Assembly (NCBI GenBank): GCA_008086245.1 | Contig: VSIX01000134.1 | Coordinates: forward strand, 1-15,407 | Direction: 5' to 3' | Length of the DNA: 15,407 bases | From: Candidatus Mcinerneyibacterium aminivorans | GTDB taxonomy: Bacteria; Macinerneyibacteriota; Macinerneyibacteria; Macinerneyibacteriales; Macinerneyibacteriaceae | Part shown: in pieces, positions 6,276 to 13,207 of the stretch | Layout of the letters: every line of letters starts with the position of its first letter | Numbering within the stretch: the first letter of the stretch is position 1 | The notes under the pieces: generated by a model | What the model saw: the letters and a program-made list of their open reading frames with translations, nothing else | The model's database searches: none | Told to the model about the DNA's origin: nothing | Made by a program: the position numbers and the translations under genes

Positions 6276-6936
6276 TTGAACAATAAAAAAACGAATACAA
6301 TTATATTAGCACTTTTAATAATATTTTTTCTCTCAACAAATATTCATCATGCAGAAAAAAAGAAAAGGTGTATCGGGATTTTTCAAAAACCAAATAAGGA
6401 TAGAGGAAATTACTATTACTACACGAAAAGTTTTAAAAATTAAAAAAATAAAATTAAAGAAAAATGGAAGGAAAATTTCGATTTAATTGAAGTTGAATAT
6501 GGAAATGACCTATGGCTTGCAGTCTTTTTAGAAAAGAAAACCATAACAGAAAATGCCTACAGTTACAGAAATAATCTAAAAAGTTTTTTCCGGGTTATAA
6601 AAAAAAGATGGGAAGATGGATATAACCTAACAAATGTTGAATACGGTAAGGGAATCTGGTGGTATCTTCCATAAAGATGAAAGTATTGAAAGAAGCGGAT
6701 ATAACACCGAAAAATATTTTATTTCAACTGCTGAAAAAAAGCTAAAAAATAAATATCCCGGTGGGTATGCTTTTGTAAATTTAATACTGAGCAGAAGTTT
6801 TGATTCCGATATCGAACTATTTAACAGCTTGAAAAAAGAAATAATTAATAGATATAACAGAGGTTTTGAGCTCATTGATATTGAATATGGAAATGAAATC
6901 TGGTTTGCAGTATTTCAGAAAAACAAAAATATTTAG
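6276..6936 (+). pseudogene. Secreted repeat protein with DUF7477-like repeats, broken by one stop and one frameshift
   Basis: The only plus-strand gene. TTG at 6276 follows the SD GAGGGAGGG (6261-6269). It encodes a clear signal peptide (a Lys-rich start, then IILALLIIFFLSTNIHHA). The frame is cut by TAA at codon 56 (6441-6443), continues to a stop at 6672-6674, and is resumed one frame over from about 6664 to TAG 6934-6936, so a one-base insertion or two-base deletion lies near 6663. The conceptual product has repeated units: IKEKWKENFDLIEVEYGND.W.AVF, then IKKRWEDGYNLTNVEYGKG.WW, then INRYNRGFELIDIEYGNE.WFAVF. These resemble DUF7477-type WxxGxxLxxVxYGxGxW repeats. Preserved similarity around both lesions implies recent inactivation. 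A shorter intact ORF from 6634 exists but lacks an SD and a signal peptide. Confidence 0.7.
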
Positions 6937-7063
6937 AAGTCAAAATTTGTAACTGCTTCGAAATTTGATGAATTTAAAGAAAAAATGAAAATTACAATAT
7001 ACTGAACTTAATTATATAATATTTAATTAGCATATTTACTGCTGTATTTAAATGAATTCAATA

Positions 7064-7690
7064 TTAATTACCTTTTAGCCCAAAAATTGATATTATCTTC
7101 TCATACATCTTATTTTTATCAATTTCATCATTCATCTCAAAATAATTTTTATCCAGCTTTTTTGCCATATTTTTTACCCTTTTAGCAAATCCGATATCCC
7201 TTTTCATCCAGTTATCATAAGCCTTTTTAGGAGCAGTACATCCCTTTAGATAATGCGAAATCCATTTTCTTTTCTTAAAATGTTTTAACTGAAACTCTGC
7301 AGTGGAAGTAATACACACATATCTATTGTCAGAAATATCGTAATCATCCATTAATGTTGGAAGCAAAGCTGCACCTTCTGTTATAACAGGTTTTTTGGTA
7401 TTTATATGTTTGATTTCTTTTTTTATAAATTGAAAAGTTTTGTTATAAAATTCAAATTCATCTTCAATCTGTATATCTACATCTCTTAACCAGGTTTGAT
7501 CCAGATTCATTTCATAAAACATCTTTAAAATAGATATGTTTTTTTCTGCTCCCTCTTTCATAAATCTTTCAAGATGATCATCAATTTTATAATAATGAAA
7601 ATCAAATTCATCCTTAATCATCTCGGCGAAGCTACTTTTGACGCTGCAGGGTGACCCGCCTATCCAGTAAATATCCATATTTTTTAGCAT
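7064..7690 (-). CDS. P-loop NTPase / small-molecule kinase-like protein with degenerate Walker A
   Basis: A 208-aa protein with ATG at 7690 and AGGAGA about 8 nt upstream. Residues 9-20 (WIGGSPCSVKSS) form a P-loop in which the glycine before the catalytic Lys is Val (codon GTC instead of GGC), a departure from GxxxxGK[ST]. Further features are the acidic DDHLERF after strand 2, EDEFEFYNKTF, the Walker-B-like PVITEGAALLP, and a C-terminal lid-like segment with RKWISHYLKGC and NWMKRDIGFAKRV. These match a family of uncharacterised kinase-like proteins that I recall having GGSPCSGKS. The substrate is unknown. The Val would probably impair nucleotide binding, so the gene may be losing function or may bind differently. 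It stands alone between the pseudogene and the hydrolase gene. Confidence 0.7.
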   Translation of the reverse strand: MLKNMDIYWIGGSPCSVKSSFAEMIKDEFDFHYYKIDDHLERFMKEGAEKNISILKMFYEMNLDQTWLRDVDIQIEDEFEFYNKTFQFIKKEIKHINTKKPVITEGAALLPTLMDDYDISDNRYVCITSTAEFQLKHFKKRKWISHYLKGCTAPKKAYDNWMKRDIGFAKRVKNMAKKLDKNYFEMNDEIDKNKMYEKIISIFGLKGN

Positions 7691-7777
7691 ATTATATCTC
7701 CTATTGTTAATCTATCCAGCTTGTTTGTTCTTTTACTTGCCCATACGGGTACTACCCTAATCAAAAAATTATCCATG

Positions 7778-7799
7778 TAATATAAATTTATTTATATTA
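7778..7799. other. AT-only hairpin between the hydrolase and P-loop genes
   Basis: TAATATAAA (7778-7786) and TTTATATTA (7791-7799) form a perfect 9-bp inverted repeat with loop TTTA, about 50 nt after the hydrolase stop on the minus strand. It could be a weak terminator, but without G-C pairs this is doubtful. Confidence 0.25.
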
Positions 7800-7846
7800 T
7801 TTATCATGAGACAGCTTTTTGAAATATTATATATTCTTATTTTTCC

Positions 7847-8839
7847 CTATATAATATACTTCTCTCCTGCTTCAAGTATCTCAACATTAGAATTTAAAGA
7901 CTCTTTAAATTTTTCAAGTGCATAATCGTCAGTATCATGTGCTGACAGGAATATCTTTTTAGGATTAATATCGTTAATATAGTCTATTGTCCTGTTTAAA
8001 TCTCTATCGTTCAGTTTTTTCCAGATCGGAAAACCGGTGCCAATAATTCGTTGTAAATCTATACCTTTTAGTTTAATTCTTCCCGACTTAACCGGAAAAT
8101 GTAACCCGCCGCCCACAGCATATATAGGTTCATCAAAAATTGCCTTAACCATATCGAGTATAACCTGTATGGTGGGATGTCCGCATCCGGTAAATACAAC
8201 CAAACCTTTATTTTTTAATTTCATTATCAAAGCCTGTTCTGCAGTTTTTTCAAAAATAAACATCGCTCTTTCTAAAGGTCCGGTTGTAGCAAATTTTGAA
8301 AGCAATACTTTTTCATACTTTATGGTATCTTTTTTGCAGTATTTAGTTTTTGCTTCACTTGGAAGAAAGCATGTTATCTTTTTCTTAGACCTCAGTTCTT
8401 CAGGTAAAACTACTGTATTTTCCTGAAAAGATTTCATCCCTCCCATATGATCTCTATGAAGATGCGATATAGTCAGTCCATCAATATTTCCTGATTTAAT
8501 CTTGAGTTTTTTAAAATTATTCAAAAAAGCCTTTGTATCCTTACCGTGACCTATATCAAAAAGCATATTTTTATCATCTGCCGTAAATAGATAGGAAACA
8601 GCAGCATCTCCCCTAAAACCCTTTTTTGTTTTCCATTCAACGATTACCTGCAATTCAATTTTTTCAGACTCTTCCAGATCCAAGTTTCGTGCTTCAGCAA
8701 TTTTTCTTCTGTTCTCTTTTGCAATCTCTTTTTTATTCTTTTTATATTTCATATATTTACCCAGAATCCAGGGTAATAAAATAGGTGAAAATAATATTAA
8801 TACAGGCCACCAGCCTGGAGATATTCTAAAATTTTTCAT
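7847..8839 (-). CDS. Membrane-anchored metallo-beta-lactamase-fold hydrolase
   Basis: A 330-aa protein with ATG at 8839 and SD AAGGAG. Residues 11-27 form one hydrophobic segment, followed by a highly basic stretch (28-50), so the protein is probably tethered by its N-terminus with the catalytic domain on the cytoplasmic side. The metal site is intact: H126-L-H128-R-D130-H131 in SHLHRDHMGG, then H221 in GCGHPTI, H247 in GGGLHFP and H301 in SAHDTD; D95 lies in LFDIG. The order SHxHxDHxGG / GCxHP / GGxH / xH resembles the COG1237 group related to archaeal dihydropterin-ribofuranosylaminobenzene phosphate synthases and other hydrolases. The substrate is unknown and the N-terminal anchor is unusual for that group. 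It seems to be transcribed alone. Confidence 0.82.
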   Translation of the reverse strand: MKNFRISPGWWPVLILFSPILLPWILGKYMKYKKNKKEIAKENRRKIAEARNLDLEESEKIELQVIVEWKTKKGFRGDAAVSYLFTADDKNMLFDIGHGKDTKAFLNNFKKLKIKSGNIDGLTISHLHRDHMGGMKSFQENTVVLPEELRSKKKITCFLPSEAKTKYCKKDTIKYEKVLLSKFATTGPLERAMFIFEKTAEQALIMKLKNKGLVVFTGCGHPTIQVILDMVKAIFDEPIYAVGGGLHFPVKSGRIKLKGIDLQRIIGTGFPIWKKLNDRDLNRTIDYINDINPKKIFLSAHDTDDYALEKFKESLNSNVEILEAGEKYII

Positions 8840-9202
8840 ATATTACTCCTTTTTTAAAAAATATCTGAATTAATATTAGCATCTATATTTTAAATAATTA
8901 AGGAAATATTTTTTCATTGGACCCTTCCGGAAAAGAAAACTGTCATTATCAAAAATTAAATATAGTTTCTTAACCATCGATTTAAATTTATTCATCAGTC
9001 TTTATGAGTTTTTTGAAATACTCTAAAAAAATAAGATTTTAGATTAACATTATAAATAAATCAAATAATCACTAATAGAAAATTAGTTATTTGATACTAT
9101 TTTTCTCTTTTTTTATCATTACCGCTTAATACCATATTTATACCGCTGTTTATGGAAAACTTTTTTTAAAAAAAATATGCATAATATTTTATATTTTAAC
9201 TG
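8840..9202. other. Gene-free stretch between the hydrolase and the DUF6868 gene
   Basis: AT-rich throughout. The only structure noted is the hairpin at 9060-9095. No ORF with a plausible start and no RNA gene were found. Confidence 0.5.
9060..9095 (-). terminator. Bulged hairpin downstream of the DUF6868 gene (possible terminator)
   Basis: ATCAAATA (9060-9067) pairs with TATTTGAT (9088-9095) and ACTAAT (9071-9076) with ATTAGT (9082-9087), giving 14 bp with a 3-nt bulge. Both flanks are T-rich on the outgoing strand, so it could act in either direction. It lies about 108 nt beyond the stop at 9203; the low G-C content makes the call tentative. Confidence 0.3.
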
Positions 9203-9445
9203 CTAATAAATTATTGTAAGTGCTATAAATGGTGTAAAATTAAAAACCAAAATTAGAACTTTTATAAATACCAGTGAATAAAAATACATCAACTCAAAAT
9301 GTTTTCTGGAAATACCGTATAGGTTTTCAAAAATTTTATAGATTGAATTTTTAAAAAACATATAGGGAATCAGAGCAATAAAAAGTAATCCAAAATTTAT
9401 AATAGTACACCACATAAAAAAATATTTTAAAAAATGAATATCCAT
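9203..9445 (-). CDS. DUF6868 family small membrane protein
   Basis: An 80-aa protein with the strongest SD in the window (AAGGAGGTGA, about 6 nt before ATG 9445). It has two predicted membrane segments (residues about 7-30 and 52-78), with a polar loop KNSIYKIFENLYGISRKHFE between. The opening FLKYFFMWCTIINFGLL and the ending KVLILVFNFTPFIALTII match the pattern I recall for DUF6868 proteins (about 80 aa). No function is known. The Sel1 gene upstream ends about 90 nt away, so co-transcription is possible, but each gene has its own SD. Confidence 0.72.
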   Translation of the reverse strand: MDIHFLKYFFMWCTIINFGLLFIALIPYMFFKNSIYKIFENLYGISRKHFELMYFYSLVFIKVLILVFNFTPFIALTIIY

Positions 9446-9537
9446 TATAATTCACCTCCTTCAATTTCTTTTACACCTTTGTTAATCTTTTAGGAAAATG
9501 CTTTTTTATATCAATGCCATAACTATTATTTATTCTA

Positions 9538-10011
9538 CTACTCCATTGTTTCTAAAAAAATTCTTGCACTATCCTTCATATCATCTGGGGCTTCAGGATT
9601 TTTTCTCAATTCTTTAAGCCAGTATTTTGCTTTTGCTTTATCTACCTCCACACCCGTACCGTGATAATACATTGCAGCTATACTTTCCTGGGCTTCTGGA
9701 TACCCATTTTGAGCCGATTTTTTATACCAATTTACTGCCTCTGAAATCCCCCCTCCAAAGCCTATGCTGCATAATACCCCCATGTTAAACTGGGCTTCTG
9801 GATAATCCTGAAGGGCTGATTTCTCGGTCCATTTATATGCTTTTTCCATATTTCTTTCAATACCGTTCCCCCTTAAATATCTGTCCCCAACTTCGCATTG
9901 AGCTTCTGCATCTCCCTTTTCAGCTCTTCTTAATAGGCTGTTGAAATCTTCAGCAGTTATAACAGTTATAAAAAATATAACTGCTATAAAAACAAGAAGT
10001 GTTTTTTTCAT
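9538..10011 (-). CDS. Secreted Sel1-repeat protein (157 aa)
   Basis: The N-terminus MKKTLLVFIAVIFFITVITA is a signal peptide, probably cleaved before E21, so the protein is periplasmic. Three Sel1-like (TPR-class) alpha-helical repeats follow: residues about 30-66 (AEKGDAEAQCEVGDRYLRGN), 66-100 (ALQDYPEAQFNMGVL, shortened by a few residues before EAVNWYKKSA) and 100-135 (AQNGYPEAQESIAAMYYHGT). Such repeats form superhelical protein-binding scaffolds; in bacteria they occur in envelope and signalling adaptors. The partner is unknown. SD GAAAGGAG precedes ATG 10011. It is related to the larger Sel1 protein at 11069-11656; the methyltransferase-like gene lies between them. Confidence 0.85.
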   Translation of the reverse strand: MKKTLLVFIAVIFFITVITAEDFNSLLRRAEKGDAEAQCEVGDRYLRGNGIERNMEKAYKWTEKSALQDYPEAQFNMGVLCSIGFGGGISEAVNWYKKSAQNGYPEAQESIAAMYYHGTGVEVDKAKAKYWLKELRKNPEAPDDMKDSARIFLETME

Positions 10012-10175
10012 GCGATACTCCTTTCAAATTAGTTATCAAATCCTTTACTACAATTAAAATACTTTGTAATTGTTATATATTATCAATATTTTCTTAAAAA
10101 ACAACCATTAAGAATTATTATGCATCCTTTTTTAGACTAAATTGGGATTAAAATAAATAACGGATTCATATACTA

Positions 10176-10697
10176 TCATAAGTATCGCCTTACATTTCTC
10201 ATATAATGCTCATATTCCCTTCCAAATACTTCGATACACCATCTTTCTTCCGATAATATAATATAATGTACTGATAATTGAAAAATTATTAGCACAAAAA
10301 AATAAATCCATGAATTAATCAATAAGCAGCAGCCCAAAAAGTAAATAAAAAAAGCAACATACATGGGATTCCTGGAATAAGAATACAATCCGTTTACACT
10401 AAATCCATTATCCTTTGGCTTTGCAAAATCAATAACTGATTTTGTATATAAAACTATTCCTGCAAGATAAAGAAATATCCCAATATAATTCAGATAATGA
10501 TTAAAATAAATATTAGAAAATACCAGATATATCAAAAGAAATATTGTTGTCAGCTGATAAATAAAGAAAGCAACTTTTCCCGCCTTCTCAATAAGAGGTG
10601 GATAATAATCAGCCCGATTCATGGAGTCCTTGCTTATAATCCTCAAAATAATATATCGTATTATTAAAATTGGAAGAACCAAAAGAAAGGGATTCAT
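10176..10697 (-). CDS. Isoprenylcysteine carboxyl methyltransferase-like membrane protein
   Basis: A 173-aa integral membrane protein starting at ATG 10697-10695 with SD AGAGGTGA. The frame opens 24 codons earlier, but a promoter (10752-10779) overlaps that part. Membrane segments are predicted around residues 3-21, 42-62, 69-87 and 112-146. The C-terminal half carries the family signature GLYSYSRNPMY (103-113), then the EE pair at 150-151 and FGREYEHYMRNVRRY, as in the ICMT/PEMT-like family (PF04140/PF04191), which uses S-adenosylmethionine. In bacteria these proteins are mostly uncharacterised lipid or small-molecule methyltransferases; a prenylcysteine substrate is not implied. Confidence 0.82.
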   Translation of the reverse strand: MNPFLLVLPILIIRYIILRIISKDSMNRADYYPPLIEKAGKVAFFIYQLTTIFLLIYLVFSNIYFNHYLNYIGIFLYLAGIVLYTKSVIDFAKPKDNGFSVNGLYSYSRNPMYVAFFIYFLGCCLLINSWIYFFVLIIFQLSVHYIILSEERWCIEVFGREYEHYMRNVRRYL

Positions 10698-10751
10698 GAA
10701 ATCACCTCTTTTCGAATTTAGAATATTTATACATTTTTTACTAACTAAATA

Positions 10752-10779
10752 AATATACACCTTTTTCAAACCCTGTAAA
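10752..10779 (-). promoter_or_regulatory. Promoter of the ICMT-like gene
   Basis: The minus strand has TTTACA (10779-10774, five of six), a 16-nt spacer and TATATT (10757-10752, five of six). The start site near 10745 gives a leader of about 48 nt and argues for translation from 10697 rather than 10769. Confidence 0.5.
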
Positions 10780-11012
10780 GAATTTTTTTTGCTTTATTTT
10801 AAAAGATCCAACATTTCTTAAACACATCATTTTTGAGAAACTATTCTATTTTAAAATGTTTTAAAAATAACAGTCATTGCCGGATTAAGAAAACTTACGA
10901 TTAAATTGAAGCCAATTAATGAAATAAAACTTATACTTCGGATAAAAATATTTATTTAATGATAATTTTTATAAAAAAAGATCTTCATACTAAGGCATAA
11001 AGCTTTAAAATA

Positions 11013-11026
11013 CCGGTAATAACCGG
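11013..11026 (-). terminator. Small CCGGT/ACCGG hairpin downstream of the second Sel1 gene
   Basis: On the minus strand CCGGT, loop TATT, then ACCGG is followed by TATTTTAAA, about 43 nt after the stop at 11069. A stem of only 5 bp and an interrupted U-tract make it a weak terminator candidate. Confidence 0.3.
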
Positions 11027-11068
11027 AATATTTGATATGAATCTAGTTCCGATACAAATATTAATATC

Positions 11069-11656
11069 TCAATAGCTGCCCAGGTTATATTTATTCCATA
11101 GTTCTTTAATATTTATTTTCATTGTTTTAGAGGTATTTGTATTTTCCAGGCACTGTTTAAACCAGTATCTTGCTTCTTCTTTATTTTTTTCTACTCCAAT
11201 TCCATGCAAATACATTAAACCAACCTTCCCCTGTGCTTCTCCCTCTCCATTATAAGCAGCTTCCCTGAAATATTTAAAAGCTTTGTAAATATTTTTGGTT
11301 ACCCCCATTCCATTATAATATATATGTCCCGTATAGAGCTGGGATTCAGCATTACCCCAGTCAGCTGATTTTTCAAACCAGTATGCGGCCTTTTTATAAT
11401 CTTCGGGCACCCCTTTACCGTAATAATATAGTTTTCCTAACATGTTTTGGGATTTTTCTACATCCTGTAAGGCAGATTTTTTAAACCATTTATAAGCTTT
11501 TTCATGCTGATTTTTCTCATAGTAATAGAACCCGATTTCATACTGAGCTTCTTTATCTCCAGCTTTAGCTCGTTCTAATAACTCATCAGGGGATTCACCA
11601 AATGATATTGAAAATAAAACTATGATCGAAACCATTATATATATTTTTTTTCTCAT
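11069..11656 (-). CDS. Secreted Sel1-repeat protein (195 aa)
   Basis: It begins at ATG 11656-11654 behind GGAGGT; a longer frame to 11740 runs through the promoter. The signal peptide (MRKKIYIMVSIIVLFSISFG) is followed by four Sel1 repeats: about 30-62 (short, AKAGDKEAQYEIGFYYYEKN), 62-98 (ALQDVEKSQNMLGKLYYYGKG), 98-134 (ADWGNAESQLYTGHIYYNGMG) and 134-168 (AYNGEGEAQGKVGLMYLHGIG). A short polar tail ends in YNLGSY. It shares the layout and the EKAYKW..KSALQD core with the 157-aa Sel1 protein at 9538-10011, so the two are probably paralogs. A periplasmic scaffold role is inferred. Confidence 0.86.
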   Translation of the reverse strand: MRKKIYIMVSIIVLFSISFGESPDELLERAKAGDKEAQYEIGFYYYEKNQHEKAYKWFKKSALQDVEKSQNMLGKLYYYGKGVPEDYKKAAYWFEKSADWGNAESQLYTGHIYYNGMGVTKNIYKAFKYFREAAYNGEGEAQGKVGLMYLHGIGVEKNKEEARYWFKQCLENTNTSKTMKINIKELWNKYNLGSY

Positions 11657-11676
11657 TTTACCTCCTGCATTAAATA

Positions 11677-11704
11677 AATATATACTATTTTTAAAAAACA
11701 ACAA
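11677..11704 (-). promoter_or_regulatory. Promoter of the 195-aa Sel1 gene
   Basis: The minus strand reads TTGTTG (11704-11699), a 16-nt spacer, then TATATT (11682-11677), placing the start near 11670 with GGAGGT directly in the short leader. Confidence 0.42.
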
Positions 11705-11947
11705 CTCGAATTGAAATAAATCAGTAAACGGAATCTTCAATGTACATAGGATAAAAACCGGAATTATAATAGTAAATATTTAAAATAGATTATATCCTTT
11801 TTATAAATCAGTTATTCTCCCATATGATAAAAATACCGTCAGGGATTAATAACATAATATAGATATCCAATTAATATGAACAATTTGAATTTAGTAAATT
11901 ATTTTAAATCCCCGGACCTAAACAAAAATTCCTATTCGAAATATTAG

Positions 11948-11977
11948 AAAAAAGGGAAATGCATGTAAACATTTCCC
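11948..11977 (-). terminator. Intrinsic terminator of the 262-aa lipoprotein gene
   Basis: On the minus strand GGGAAATG (11977-11970), an 8-nt loop, CATTTCCC (11961-11954) and six T residues (11953-11948). Canonical stem plus U-tract, about 16 nt after the stop codon at 11993. Confidence 0.82.
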
Positions 11978-11992
11978 CGTTATTAAGTGAAT

Positions 11993-12781
11993 TTAAATAT
12001 CCTGTGAAGGTGTAAAATTAAAGGTTGATCCGTCCCAGGAAATACTAAAATACCTGGTAATATTGCTTTCATCTGTATACCATGTTTCTGCACTTATCTG
12101 ACGATCTCTTATATAGACGTAATCACTTACAGAAAAACTTCCATTATATCTGCCAAAATAGAGTCTAAAATCTTCACAGGGTGTTTGATCCTCAAATTTA
12201 AATTTTAAAATCAAAGCTTGATCCGGATCAGCCTCTAAATCATTAAATCTCAAAAATCCATAATAATAACCTTCGTACTTATAGATTTCTACCTTAATAT
12301 ACATTGAAATATCCATTTCAATGTATATCGTAATCCCCCCATCCGGATAAATATACATTCCCTCTCCGGGTGAATCACCGGGTCCGTGAATCCAAAATGA
12401 ATTATTTTCTGTATATTCACCATATACAGTAACCGTTTCCGAGCTGCCGCCAAAGGGATCATTAATTTCTGCTTCCCATCTGTTCTCAGAACTATTATAT
12501 GTGGCATTATTCTTTATATCTTCATAAATGGAAAAAAACATGCCCGGAAATGCAAACCATTCTTCAAATAATTCATTATACAGAGATGTTTGATCCTGAT
12601 CGAAATTGTTATCAACAGCTGCAGTATCAAGATCCCCCACTGCATATGTAAAATCTGTTCCAGTTTCATTTTCAGGCATCGTTGTTTCATTAAATCCGGT
12701 AGAAGAAGAATCGCTTCCACAACCAACAAAACTCAAACCTAAAAATACAACAAGCGCAACTACAAATATTTTTTTTAACAT
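11993..12781 (-). CDS. Lipoprotein of unknown function, family 2 copy C (262 aa)
   Basis: Starts at ATG 12781-12779 with AAGGGGG upstream; the frame opens 13 codons earlier, but the promoter's -10 box is inside that part. The signal peptide ends in FVGC with lipidated Cys21 followed by GSDSSS. The mature protein is acidic, rich in aromatic residues and beta-prone. Blocks shared with copy D are D.NFD near residue 56, FF.[IV]YED.K.NATYNSSE.RWEA (about 80-103), [MG].YIYPD.GI, YYYGFLRFN and [KD]FK[FY]ED.[TS]PC..F.LYF, with a conserved Cys after the Pro. I recognise no known domain; single-gene unit with its own promoter and terminator. Confidence 0.8.
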   Translation of the reverse strand: MLKKIFVVALVVFLGLSFVGCGSDSSSTGFNETTMPENETGTDFTYAVGDLDTAAVDNNFDQDQTSLYNELFEEWFAFPGMFFSIYEDIKNNATYNSSENRWEAEINDPFGGSSETVTVYGEYTENNSFWIHGPGDSPGEGMYIYPDGGITIYIEMDISMYIKVEIYKYEGYYYGFLRFNDLEADPDQALILKFKFEDQTPCEDFRLYFGRYNGSFSVSDYVYIRDRQISAETWYTDESNITRYFSISWDGSTFNFTPSQDI

Positions 12782-12810
12782 AATACCCCCTTCTTTTAAT
12801 TTAATAAATA

Positions 12811-12839
12811 AATATACCATATAATTTCTTTTGAGACAA
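12811..12839 (-). promoter_or_regulatory. Promoter of family 2 lipoprotein copy C
   Basis: The minus strand reads TTGTCT (12839-12834), a 17-nt spacer and TATATT (12816-12811, five of six). The leader would be about 23 nt, containing AAGGGGG. Confidence 0.55.
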
Positions 12840-12924
12840 GAACTTAGGGCAAATATTTTTAATTATTAGTATGTCGTTTTAAAACAGCCAACAGCAAATA
12901 GATACTGTAGAGAAACAATAATAA

Positions 12925-13095
12925 ATTAAATTATTTGTTAATTGATAGGAAAGTATTCCTCCTAATTTCATTCCAGAATCTCCTCTAAAAGACAAAACAT
13001 GTACATGGAAAAATATCTTCATATTTAAATTATTGTTTAATATATGTCTTAATATTAATCTAAAATTCATATTAGAAATTTTCTTCCGAACCTCA
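12925..13095 (-). pseudogene. Decayed third copy of the family 2 lipoprotein (C-terminal part)
   Basis: On the minus strand, bases around 13036-13000 closely match copy D (13412-13376 region): ATTTAAATATGAAGAT, then CCATGTACAT, with about 31 of 37 bases alike. The frame reads FKYED..PCTCF.F and hits TAG where copies C and D have FKYEDASPCTYFDLYF or its like. Similarity resumes weakly downstream as GATTCTGGAA and TAGGAGGAATA, and upstream as TTTTTGAGG (FLRF). Stops and indels interrupt it. A third paralog once lay between C and D; only this piece is recognisable. The boundaries are approximate. Confidence 0.6.
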
Positions 13096-13142
13096 AAAAT
13101 TGTGCAAGCGAATTCAAACCACAGGCATCAAATATGCGGAAT

Positions 13143-13180
13143 AAAAAAAAGGAAATGTATTTTTGAAAACACATTTCCTT
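13143..13180 (-). terminator. Intrinsic terminator of the 256-aa lipoprotein gene
   Basis: On the minus strand AAGGAAATGT (13180-13171), a 12-nt loop, and ACATTTCCTT (13158-13149), running into eight T residues (13150-13143), 28 nt after the stop. The stem core GGAAATG/CATTTCC is the same as in the terminator of copy C. Confidence 0.82.
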
Positions 13181-13207
13181 TATACAATTTTTCCCTACCT
13201 AATTAAA

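Larger units (their letters stand above)
10698..11068. other. Gene-free stretch between the ICMT-like gene and the second Sel1 gene
   Basis: It contains the ICMT-gene promoter (10752-10779) and a small G-C hairpin (11013-11026). Otherwise it is AT-rich, with no ORF or RNA gene that I can support. Confidence 0.5.
12782..13207. other. Interval between family 2 lipoproteins C and D
   Basis: It contains, in order, the promoter of C (12811-12839), the decayed paralog piece (about 12925-13095) and the terminator of D (13143-13180). The 63-codon open frame at 12879-13070 is not in the paralog frame and has no SD, so it is not called as a gene. Confidence 0.55.

Noticed and set aside
6441-6443. In-frame TAA read as a recoded sense codon
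   Set aside because: TAA and TGA terminate other genes here normally, and the same gene also has a frameshift, so a pseudogene is simpler.
6634-6936. Intact 100-aa protein starting at 6634
   Set aside because: No SD and no signal peptide. It begins in the middle of a repeat unit whose first half lies in the frame upstream, so it is the 3' part of the broken gene.
8037-8426. Plus-strand 129-codon open frame
   Set aside because: Antisense to the conserved core of the MBL-fold hydrolase and without recognisable motifs.
12289-12729. Two further minus-strand open frames inside the 262-aa lipoprotein gene
   Set aside because: Shadows of the real frame, without start signals; the lipoprotein frame is supported by its paralog.
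12879-13070. 63-codon minus-strand open frame
   Set aside because: It runs through the decayed lipoprotein copy in a different frame from its paralogs and lacks an SD.
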